Under the pieces are notes generated by a model. That model saw only the letters and a list, made by a program, of their open reading frames with translations, made no database searches and had not been told where the DNA came from. Positions 23,226 to 29,663 of a stretch of DNA of 35,088 nucleotides are shown in pieces (the stretch's first letter is position 1; each line of letters begins with the position of its first letter). This stretch comes from Glutamicibacter sp. MNS18 (GTDB lineage: Bacteria > Actinomycetota > Actinomycetes > Actinomycetales > Micrococcaceae). The stretch is taken from NCBI RefSeq assembly GCF_026107515.2, contig NZ_JAPCHW010000021.1:1-35088 (forward strand). The letters are read 5' to 3'. The position numbers were made by a program, and so were the translations under genes.

Positions 23226-24098
23226 CTAGAGGCTCAGCCGCTTGCGGATGAACGCCGAGGCCTGGTCGACCACGATGATCAGCACCAGCACGATGATGAT
23301 GTGGCTGAGCATGGCATCGAACTGGAAGGACTTGATGGCCTGGTTGATCAGTAAGCCGATGCCGCCGGCACCGACCAGCCCCAAGACTAGCGAAGAGCGC
23401 ACATTCACATCGAAACGGTAGAGCAGCAGGCCGACGAATTGCGGGGTGACCAGCGGCAGGGAGCTGTGGGCGATCTGTTGCAGGCGCGAGGCGCCCGTGG
23501 TGGACAGGGCCTGCTGCGGGCCCTGGTCGGTTTCCTCCAGGGATTCGGCCCATAATTTGCCCATCACCCCGGTGTTGTGGCAGATCAGTGCCAGCACCCC
23601 GGCGAACGGCCCCAGCCCCACCGCGGTGACGAAGATCAGCGCGAAGACGATATCCGGTACCGCCCGGAAGAAGGACAGGATGGATCGGGAGACCTGGTAG
23701 GCCAACCGGTGCGGGGTGGTGGTGCGCGCAGCCAGCACGGCCAGGAGCAGTGCCGTGGGCACCGAGAGGGTGGTGCCCAGCAGGCCGATCCACAGCGTCA
23801 CCAGGGTGGCCTCCAGCCCGGGGGCGATAACCCCTTCCCAATCCAGGGAAGGCGGGAAGGAATCGGCGATGAACCGGGCCATGCCCTGCCAGCCCTCCAC
23901 CAGCAGCACCGGCTCGAACCCGGTGCCCTCCAGCGCCAGCAGATGCAGGATCACGATGACCACGGCCGCCGTACCCCACAGGGCGCGTTTGCGGTGGCGT
24001 TGCGGATCCTTCGGCAGCGGCGGTCTGCTTCCGGCAGCTGCCGAAGGTGTGGCGATCGGTGGTGTTGCGGTGTCCGGTTGGTGTGTTTGCAGGCTCAT
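23226..24098 (-). CDS. phnE: Phosphonate ABC importer permease PhnE
   Basis: A 290-residue membrane protein with a proline-rich cytoplasmic N-terminus of about 38 residues and about six hydrophobic segments. GLEATLVTLWIGLLGTTLSVP, SILSFFRAVPDIVFALIFV and GLVGAGGIGLLINQAIKSF are characteristic of PhnE. It forms the membrane channel of the PhnCDE phosphonate/phosphite importer. ATG 24098 overlaps the phnC stop as ATGA, with AAAGGACC upstream; a longer frame to 24551 is only a shadow of phnC. It is the last gene of the FAD enzyme-phnD-phnC-phnE operon. Confidence 0.9.
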   Translation of the reverse strand: MSLQTHQPDTATPPIATPSAAAGSRPPLPKDPQRHRKRALWGTAAVVIVILHLLALEGTGFEPVLLVEGWQGMARFIADSFPPSLDWEGVIAPGLEATLVTLWIGLLGTTLSVPTALLLAVLAARTTTPHRLAYQVSRSILSFFRAVPDIVFALIFVTAVGLGPFAGVLALICHNTGVMGKLWAESLEETDQGPQQALSTTGASRLQQIAHSSLPLVTPQFVGLLLYRFDVNVRSSLVLGLVGAGGIGLLINQAIKSFQFDAMLSHIIIVLVLIIVVDQASAFIRKRLSL

Positions 24099-24874
24099 GC
24101 CGCGCTGGTCCTTTCGGGGGAGTAGAGCTGGTCCTGGATATCGGCACCGAGCCCGGCGGCGGGGCCGTCGAAGACGATCCGCCCATGGAGCAGGCCGATC
24201 GCCCGGTCCGCGTGGCGTTGCGCCAGCGCGGGCTGGTGCAGGACTGCGGCCACCGCCAGCTGGTGGGTGTGGGCCAACTCGGCCAGCAGTGCCATGATGT
24301 GCTCGGCGGCGTTGGGATCCAGCGCCGAGACCGGTTCGTCCGCCAGCAGGACGCCGGCCCGTTGGCACAGGGCCCGCGCCACGGCGACCCGTTGCTGTTG
24401 GCCGCCGGAGAGCCGTCCGACCTTCTCCAGGGCACGGTCCGCCAGTCCCACCCGGTCCAGGCAGTCCAGGGCCTCCTCGCGCAGGGCGCGGGAGAAGAAC
24501 AGCGGGGAGAGCGAGGCGGGCCCGCTGGTCCTGGCCAAGGCCCCGGCGCATACGTTATCCAGTGCGGTACGCCGCGGAACCAGGTGGATCTTCTGGAAGA
24601 CCATGGCCGCCTGGCTGCGTGCCGCGGCCAGGGTCTTGCCGGACAGACCCGACAGCTCGGTCCCCTGGAGCCTGATCGTGCCGGCATCGGGTTCGGCCAG
24701 ACCGGCCACGCATTTGAGGGTGGTGGATTTGCCCGACCCGTTGGCTCCCAGGAACGCCACCAGCTCCCCGCACTCCACCTGGAAGTCCACGCCCTTGAGT
24801 ACCGGGCGGCCGTGATAGGACTTGGTGAGCCCGCTGACGCCCAGGGCGGGTGGGGAATACCGGTCCCGTGCCAT
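24095..24874 (-). CDS. phnC: Phosphonate ABC importer ATPase PhnC
   Basis: This 259-residue ABC ATPase has Walker A GANGSGKST (43-51), the Q-loop in MVFQKIHLVPRRTALDNV (a PhnC-type sequence), signature LSGGQ (155-159), Walker B VLLADEP (175-181) and a switch His in VLHQPALA. It energises phosphonate uptake with PhnD and PhnE. Its ATG overlaps the last base of the phnD stop codon (TGATG), and its own stop overlaps the phnE start, so translation along the operon should be coupled. There is no extended C-terminal regulatory domain. Confidence 0.9.
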   Translation of the reverse strand: MARDRYSPPALGVSGLTKSYHGRPVLKGVDFQVECGELVAFLGANGSGKSTTLKCVAGLAEPDAGTIRLQGTELSGLSGKTLAAARSQAAMVFQKIHLVPRRTALDNVCAGALARTSGPASLSPLFFSRALREEALDCLDRVGLADRALEKVGRLSGGQQQRVAVARALCQRAGVLLADEPVSALDPNAAEHIMALLAELAHTHQLAVAAVLHQPALAQRHADRAIGLLHGRIVFDGPAAGLGADIQDQLYSPERTSAA

Positions 24875-25791
24875 CAGGCGTCCTCCTCGCTCAGGCCCAT
24901 GTCCCGGGCCAGGTCGAAGAGCGGCTGGTAGGTGTCCTTGTCGACTTCCAGCAGCGGGCCGGGAGGTGAGACGTCAAGGAATCTGGCGACTTCGGCAATG
25001 TCCTCGGATGGCAGATCGACAAGTGCCGCGCGCACCGCCTCCTTCAATGCGGGGTCCGCATCCGGCCGGATGGTGATCGGGTCGTTGGGTATCGGGTCGG
25101 ACTTCCAGATCTGCCGGTAGTCCGCGGGATCGATGGTGCCCGCCTCGGCCGCGGTGGCCATGGCCTGGGAGTTGATCTGGGCGGCGTCCACGGTTCCGTT
25201 GACCAGGGCCAGCAGGGCCTCGGGATGGCCGCCGGCATAGTTGATGTCCAGTTCCGCTTCGGCGATGCCGTTGGTTTTCAGCGCATACCGGGGCAGCACG
25301 TCACCGGAGGTCGAACCGACCCCGCCCAGGGCCAGGTCCTTTCCGCGCAGGTCCGCCATGCCGGTGACAGCCGAGTCCGCAGGCACCCAGATCCCGGCGG
25401 TGTAGGTGCTCAGCGTGCCGTCGGCGGTGCCGAAGGACACCAGGGGTTCGGCGCCGGCCTGCTGGTGGGCGAAGACGTAGCCCAGCGGTCCGAACTGGCC
25501 CAGGTCGAGTTTGCCGTTACGCATGGACAGGACCTCGGCGGAGTAGTCCTCGACCACCTGGACCTCGACCTGGCAGCCCAGTTCGCGTTCCAGTGCCGTG
25601 GCCAGTACCCCGTAGGCCGGTTCCAGCTTGGCCGGATCCTCATAGGGTTCGATGCCGAAGGTGATCGGGTCCTCGGCACAGTACGCCGGGGCCCCTTCGA
25701 TGCCTGCGCTGGCGTTGGCGGAACCGCAGGCGGTCACTGCCAGCAGCGCCGCCAGGCTGGCCAGCGCGGTCAGGGTGTGTGGATTCTTCAT
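24874..25791 (-). CDS. phnD: Phosphonate ABC importer binding lipoprotein PhnD
   Basis: A 305-residue lipoprotein (signal with lipobox AVTAC, Cys22) of the PhnD family. ITFGIEPYEDPAKLEPAYGV, QFGPLGYVFAHQQAGAEPLV, LRGKDLALGGVGSTSGDVLP and YAGGHPEALLALVNGTVDAA follow the PhnD order. The protein captures phosphonates, or phosphate/phosphite-like anions, outside the membrane. Its exact ligand is not readable, but the gene next to it encodes an aminophosphonate-type FAD oxidase, suggesting 2-aminoethylphosphonate or an N-substituted form. ATG 25791 has AAGGACC about ten bases upstream, and the FAD oxidoreductase gene ends 37 bases before it. Confidence 0.88.
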   Translation of the reverse strand: MKNPHTLTALASLAALLAVTACGSANASAGIEGAPAYCAEDPITFGIEPYEDPAKLEPAYGVLATALERELGCQVEVQVVEDYSAEVLSMRNGKLDLGQFGPLGYVFAHQQAGAEPLVSFGTADGTLSTYTAGIWVPADSAVTGMADLRGKDLALGGVGSTSGDVLPRYALKTNGIAEAELDINYAGGHPEALLALVNGTVDAAQINSQAMATAAEAGTIDPADYRQIWKSDPIPNDPITIRPDADPALKEAVRAALVDLPSEDIAEVARFLDVSPPGPLLEVDKDTYQPLFDLARDMGLSEEDA

Positions 25792-25828
25792 GGGGTGTGG
25801 TCCTTAGGTCGGTTTGTGGAGTGCAAAA

Positions 25829-27055
25829 TCAGCAAGGGGCGGGCTCGGGTTGCCGGTGGGGCAGTGTTGCGGTGTTCCGCTCCGCCAGGCCGAAGCCGAC
25901 GGTCATGCCAACCCCCGAGGTGACGGAGACGACCGTGACCCCTTCGGCCACATCGGCCACCAGCAGCGGTCCCCGCGGGCTGGAGGCGTAGATCCCCTGC
26001 CAGCGTTCGATCACCGTCAGATCGTGGCCGGATAGGACGGTGCCGATCGTCCGGTGTAGGGTGCGGGAGGTCGACTCGTCCAGGAAGGGGTCCTGGGTGG
26101 CGGCGTACCGGTGGGAGTCGCCCAGCAGCAGGGTGCCGTCGGGACGCTGGGTGAACATCACATTGGCGTCAATGGCCAGCAGGTGAGGATGCTCCGCCGC
26201 CAGTTCGTCATGCAGTGCCCGGGCCGAGGGCACCTCGGTGAAGGCCTGGTAGCGCAGCATGGAACTGGCGGTCAGTACCGCCGGAGCCAAGTCCAGGCCC
26301 TTGGGGGCTTGGGTACGGAGCATGTTCAGCGCGCAGCGCTGCACCTGGTGGGCTTCGGCCAGCTCCGGGAACAGGTAGTCGACATCGTGTCCCACGCAGA
26401 AGTACACCTGGTCGGCCTCGAACGCGCCGCGGCTGGTGTTCACCCGGGCCCGCCGGGTGATTCCACTCTCAACGGCGGTGGCGCTGGTATTCCAGTGCAC
26501 CGCGGCCCGTGGCCGGGTATCGACCCAGGCGGCCAGCTTGGCCACCGTGGTGCGTGGGTCCACACGCAGGTCGTCACGCAACCAGGCACCACCGATGATG
26601 CCAACGGTGTCCTGGCGGCCCAGCTCGGCCGCGACCTGGGCGGGTGTCAGCAGGCGGATCTGGCCCGGTTCGCGTAGCTGAGCGAGTTCGGTCAGCACGG
26701 CCAGTTCGGTTGCTGTGGTGGCCACGACAACCGCACCGGACTCGACGGCCCAGAACCCGGATTCCCGTGCGTAGTGCAACCACAGCTCGCGTCCGTGGCG
26801 GGCCAGGTCGTAGAGTTCACCGGATTGCGCGGTGATGCAGCAGTGGCCGAAGTTGCGGACCGAGGCGCCGACCGCCTGGTGGTCCCGGTCAATGACCCGC
26901 ACGCTTAACCCGCGGTCAATGGCGCGGGCGGCGTGGGCCAGCCCGACGATGCCTGCTCCGACGACAAGGACATCGCTATGTCGTGTTTCGAGGGTGGATT
27001 GTGTGGTGGAGGATTCGTTGATCACGCCATTGATCATGGCTGGTGGATGATGCAC
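25829..27055 (-). CDS. TIGR03364-type FAD-dependent oxidoreductase of phosphonate catabolism
   Basis: The 408-residue protein is a DAO-family (glycine/D-amino-acid oxidase-like) flavoenzyme. The FAD-binding VVGAGIVGLAHA (GxGxxG at 33-38) is followed by the second motif RVIDRDHQAVGASVRNFGH and a C-terminal GVGMTVGFGLAE. The VRNFGH segment and gene setting match the TIGR03364 group, recurrent in phosphonate loci. Members I recall oxidise 2-aminoethylphosphonate or its N-methyl form to phosphonoacetaldehyde, replacing the PhnW transaminase. That would feed the phosphonatase-like enzyme encoded nearby. Start may be ATG 27055 or Met7 (27037); neither has a clear ribosome site. It heads the minus-strand operon with phnDCE and is divergent from gntR across two palindromes. 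Confidence 0.83.
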   Translation of the reverse strand: MHHPPAMINGVINESSTTQSTLETRHSDVLVVGAGIVGLAHAARAIDRGLSVRVIDRDHQAVGASVRNFGHCCITAQSGELYDLARHGRELWLHYARESGFWAVESGAVVVATTATELAVLTELAQLREPGQIRLLTPAQVAAELGRQDTVGIIGGAWLRDDLRVDPRTTVAKLAAWVDTRPRAAVHWNTSATAVESGITRRARVNTSRGAFEADQVYFCVGHDVDYLFPELAEAHQVQRCALNMLRTQAPKGLDLAPAVLTASSMLRYQAFTEVPSARALHDELAAEHPHLLAIDANVMFTQRPDGTLLLGDSHRYAATQDPFLDESTSRTLHRTIGTVLSGHDLTVIERWQGIYASSPRGPLLVADVAEGVTVVSVTSGVGMTVGFGLAERNTATLPHRQPEPAPC

Positions 27056-27073
27056 CGGACAAGCCGCAAAGGC

Positions 27074-27089
27074 ACTTGTCTGGACAAGT
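27074..27089. promoter_or_regulatory. Palindromic operator 1 (GntR/HutC type)
   Basis: ACTTGTCTGGACAAGT has perfect 7-bp arms around TG. It resembles operators of HutC-subfamily GntR regulators (DasR: ACTGGTCTAGACCAGT, as I recall). It lies 19 bases upstream of the FAD oxidoreductase start, where it could block that promoter. Confidence 0.65.
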
Positions 27090-27173
27090 TTCCGCAGTGT
27101 TCACCTTGGCCAACCAGTGGACATCAAATGTTCACCGGCAAGCCCCGGTTATCGCTGAATTCCGCGGAGTTGC

Positions 27174-27189
27174 CCTTGTATGATCAAGT
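27174..27189 (+). promoter_or_regulatory. Palindromic operator 2 over the gntR -10 box
   Basis: CCTTGTATGATCAAGT matches operator 1 at 12 of 16 positions, with CTTGT and CAAG(T) arms, and starts exactly 100 bases from it. It contains a -10-like TATGAT (27179-27184). A transcript starting seven bases further on would begin at GTG 27191. This suggests autoregulation and a leaderless gntR mRNA. No good -35 is visible. Confidence 0.55.
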
Positions 27190-27190
27190 G

Positions 27191-27952
27191 GTGAGCCAGA
27201 GTAACCATGAACCCAAGCACCAGGTGCTGGCCGACGAATTGCGTCGGCGGATCCGCAACGGGCACTGGGTGGAGGGCGATGCCCTGCCCAGTGAATCGCA
27301 GCTGTCTGTACAGGCCGGGGCGTCGCGGGGAACGGTCCGGCAGGCCCTTGCCGCACTGCGATCCGAGGGACTGATCACCGGAGTGCAAGGCAAGCCGCCG
27401 GTGGTCGCCCATGCGGTCCCTTCCCAGCCCTTTACCACCTTCATGTCCTTCACCGAGTGGGCGCTATCCAGCGGGAGGGTCCCGGGGCAACGCACCATTG
27501 AGCTGGCCAAGCGTCCGGCGGACCGGCAGGTGGCTGCCCGACTGGAATTGGAACCCGACACCCAGGTGGTCCAGGTCCTGAGGTTGCGCCTGCTGGATGA
27601 GGTGCCGGCCATGCTGGAGCGATCCAGTTTCATCCTGCCGGTGGGCCGCCTGCTCTTTGATTTCGACACCGACACCGGCTCGATCTTCGGGTTCCTGCGT
27701 GAACAGGGGATCAGCCTGGACCGGGGCCAGCATACGATCGACGCGGTGGGAGCGGACGAGGTGGACAGCCGGCTGCTCGGGGTGCCCGCCGGGACCCCGT
27801 TGTTGCGTGAAAAGCGGTTGACCCGTTCACGGGCCGGCCAGGCCATGGAGTTCTCCGATGACCGGTACCTTCCGCATCTGGCCAACTTCAGCATCGAGAA
27901 CACCTCCGAACACCGCGCGACCCTGGTCCGTGTGCCCGCCTCCGTGGCCTGA
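27191..27952 (+). CDS. GntR/HutC-family repressor of the phosphonate module (PhnF-like)
   Basis: A 253-residue regulator from GTG 27191. The N-terminal winged helix (about 9-75) has LADELRRRIRNGHWVEGDALPSE-type spacing and GASRGTVRQALAALRSEGL. The C-terminal UTRA ligand domain (about 95-245) includes QVVQVLRLRLLDEVPAMLERS and MEFSDDRYLPHLANF. HutC/PhnF-type proteins repress uptake and breakdown genes until a pathway metabolite binds the UTRA domain. Two matching palindromes in the divergent promoter region are its likely sites. I chose 27191 because a TATGAT sits seven bases before it and no ribosome site supports any upstream start. The phosphonatase-like gene follows 33 bases later. Confidence 0.85.
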   Translation: MSQSNHEPKHQVLADELRRRIRNGHWVEGDALPSESQLSVQAGASRGTVRQALAALRSEGLITGVQGKPPVVAHAVPSQPFTTFMSFTEWALSSGRVPGQRTIELAKRPADRQVAARLELEPDTQVVQVLRLRLLDEVPAMLERSSFILPVGRLLFDFDTDTGSIFGFLREQGISLDRGQHTIDAVGADEVDSRLLGVPAGTPLLREKRLTRSRAGQAMEFSDDRYLPHLANFSIENTSEHRATLVRVPASVA

Positions 27953-27985
27953 AACTTTTGAAACCCTGCAAGGAGATGAGGAAAC

Positions 27986-28690
27986 ATGATCGAATTGGTA
28001 GTTTGCGATATGGCTGGCACCACTGTTGACGAACACGGGGACGTGTACCGCGCGTTGCGGGACTCCGTGATGGAAACCGGTGTCGACGTGGCCGACAGCG
28101 ACCTGCAACAGTGGATGGGCGTTGAAAAGCGTGAAGCCATCACCGCCCTGATCGAACTCGGCGGTGGACAACCCACGCCGGGGTTGGTTGACCAGACCTT
28201 CGAGCGGTTCCGCGAACTGCTGTTCGGCTACTACCGCGACAACCCGCCGACCAGCTTGCCCGGAGTGGAGCAGGCGCTGCGGGAACTATCGGCCCGCGGA
28301 ATCAAGGTTGCGCTGAGCACCGGATTCTCGAAGGACGTGGCCGATATGCTGATGGCGCAGTTGGGCTGGAAGACCGGTGAGGGGCAGCTGCTTGACGCGA
28401 TCGTCACCGCGGACCAGGTCGCCGCCGGACGGCCTGCCCCCTACATGATCCACCGGGCCATGGAGCTGACCGGCGTGCGCAACGTCGCCCGGGTGCTTGC
28501 GGCCGGGGACACCGTCGTGGACCTGCAGGCGGCGAGGAATGCGGGGGCTGTCGCGGTGGGTGTGTTGACCGGGAAGCTGGGCCGCGAAGATCTGGAGCGC
28601 CACCCCCACGATGCCATCATTGATGGGGTCGGGGACTTGCCCCAATTTGTCGCCCAGCTGTGCGACACCGCGGTGCCTGCCGGTTCCTGA
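27986..28690 (+). CDS. Phosphonatase-like HAD hydrolase (TIGR03351 type, PhnX relative)
   Basis: A 234-residue HAD-superfamily hydrolase. Motif I is CDMAGTTVDE, with nucleophile Asp8 and Ala10 in the +2 position; ordinary phosphatases have Asp there, while phosphonoacetaldehyde hydrolase (PhnX) has Ala. The cap domain has MGVEK (44-48), whose Lys48 aligns with the Schiff-base lysine of PhnX. Motif II is LSTGF and motif III includes GDTVVDLQAARNAG. These residues argue for C-P bond cleavage of phosphonoacetaldehyde to acetaldehyde and phosphate, rather than phosphate-ester hydrolysis. ATG 27986 is preceded by AAGGAG and GAGGAAAC. It is co-transcribed with gntR and ends at a long hairpin. Confidence 0.88.
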   Translation: MIELVVCDMAGTTVDEHGDVYRALRDSVMETGVDVADSDLQQWMGVEKREAITALIELGGGQPTPGLVDQTFERFRELLFGYYRDNPPTSLPGVEQALRELSARGIKVALSTGFSKDVADMLMAQLGWKTGEGQLLDAIVTADQVAAGRPAPYMIHRAMELTGVRNVARVLAAGDTVVDLQAARNAGAVAVGVLTGKLGREDLERHPHDAIIDGVGDLPQFVAQLCDTAVPAGS

Positions 28691-28704
28691 GGCGGCACCG
28701 GAAA

Positions 28705-28751
28705 CAGGAGTCCAGCGGCACCACCCGGTGGGTGGTGCCGCTGGACTCCTG
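28705..28751. terminator. Long perfect hairpin ending the gntR-phosphonatase transcript
   Basis: Arms 28705-28726 and 28730-28751 make a perfect 22-bp stem with loop GGT, 14 bases after the hydrolase stop. A second small hairpin (GCCCG/CGGGC, 28751-28764) follows. There is no T tract, so stopping may need extra factors or act as a 3' end stabiliser. Confidence 0.6.
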
Positions 28752-28811
28752 CCCGTTGGCGGGCCCCTGCAAGGCCGTATCGCCCTGCCCGGAAAGCCGA
28801 AAGAGGCGTAC

Positions 28812-28855
28812 CCTGAAAAGAGGGGGACCAAACGGAACTACTGTTTCAGGGGAGA
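28812..28855 (+). promoter_or_regulatory. Hairpin that buries the ribosome site of the first DUF6069 gene
   Basis: CCCTGAAA (28812-28819) pairs perfectly with TTTCAGGG (28845-28852) around a 25-base loop. The right arm overlaps the ribosome site AGGGGAGA before ATG 28865. If folded, it would hide the site, so something must open it for translation. No known riboswitch class is recognised. Confidence 0.45.
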
Positions 28856-28864
28856 TGGTCGGCC

Positions 28865-29296
28865 ATGGTTGCTGAGACCAGGTTCAAGATGCCGTTCAAC
28901 TACGTCCAGATCCTGATTGCGGCCTTCGGGGCCGCCTCGATCTGCACATTCATCTACTTCGTTGCCGGTGCAGCCGGCGCATCAATGAATTTCACCGGGG
29001 GCCTATTCGAGCACCTGGCCTTCATTGAAGTCATCAGATTCACCGTCATGCCAATTGTGGTCCTGGGCTTTTTGACCTGGGTGATCGGGCGGGCCAGGCC
29101 GGGATTCTGCAAGATCGCGCAATGGGTCGGGGTGGCGGTCGTTGTGCTGGCGATCATCAACCCGATCATGTTTGCCGCGGATCTGGCCAGTGGCATCGCG
29201 TTGGCGTTGATGCACCTGATCGTCGGTGGCTCGTGGTACCTGGCGGTGAACTACTCAAACAGGAAATATAACGAAGCCGCGGCGCGGGAACACTGA
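28865..29296 (+). CDS. DUF6069-type four-helix membrane protein (paralogue 1)
   Basis: A 143-residue protein with four hydrophobic segments (about 13-35, 55-75, 85-105, 112-130) separated by short loops. It begins with MPFNYVQILIAAFGAAS and has GASMNFTGGLFEHLAFIEVI between the first two helices. I believe this is the DUF6069 family of actinobacterial membrane proteins, which has no known function. ATG 28865 follows AGGGGAGA at about ten bases, inside a hairpin. The clear paralogue at 34465-34869 lies on the other side of the xdh operon with the same PFNYVQ-LIAA start and GAS-F-GGL-EH block, so the two proteins bracket the operon. Confidence 0.75.
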   Translation: MVAETRFKMPFNYVQILIAAFGAASICTFIYFVAGAAGASMNFTGGLFEHLAFIEVIRFTVMPIVVLGFLTWVIGRARPGFCKIAQWVGVAVVVLAIINPIMFAADLASGIALALMHLIVGGSWYLAVNYSNRKYNEAAAREH

Positions 29297-29338
29297 ACCG
29301 CGCCCTTCACGGCAGGTGAATCGAATACCACCCAGGGC

Positions 29339-29367
29339 ATGACATGCGTCACGGTCACTGCTATGGT
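29339..29367 (+). promoter_or_regulatory. Predicted promoter of the xdh operon
   Basis: ATGACA (29339-29344, five of six to TTGACA) and TATGGT (29362-29367, four of six to TATAAT) are separated by exactly 17 bases. Transcription would start near 29374. Confidence 0.5.
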
Positions 29368-29373
29368 CGGAGC

Positions 29374-29663
29374 ACGCCCGGGGTGGGGGACCAGTCCACG
29401 TTCACCTGATGCGGGGCGTGCGGTTGGTTCCGCAGGGAACCGGCCACGGTGATGAACTGGACGACCGGAAGGACCCTCATGGGTGGATCGAATGCATGGT
29501 CGAAGGGGCAGATCGCCCACGGAGACTAGGCTGGCCTGCACACAGCGAGCCAACTGACCAGGAACTTGGCCGCTGGCGCTGCTACGCAGGCCGCTGTGTC
29601 GCGCGCCCATCATCATTCGTTCATTCACAGTGCTTCCCTCCGCGGGAAGCAGGAGGAAGCGGC
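29374..29663 (+). other. Long structured leader of the xdh operon (no gene seen)
   Basis: About 290 bases lie between the predicted start of transcription and xdhA, with no convincing coding frame. Several inverted repeats are visible: a 10-bp stem (29422-29431 with 29436-29445), ACCC/GGGT (29473-29484), and two adjacent segments, 29533-29539 and 29540-29547, that pair with 29586-29592 and 29592-29599 in an order that makes the two helices compete. The ribosome site AGGAGG lies just before ATG 29664. I match no known riboswitch class. Confidence 0.4.

Noticed and set aside
28705-28751. Long perfect inverted repeat as a transposon end
   Set aside because: It is a tight hairpin with a 3-base loop just after a stop codon, with no transposase or target duplication near it.
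29374-29663. T-box, cobalamin or molybdenum-cofactor riboswitch in the xdh leader
   Set aside because: None of the conserved boxes (T-box TGG core, B12 box, Moco core) could be matched.
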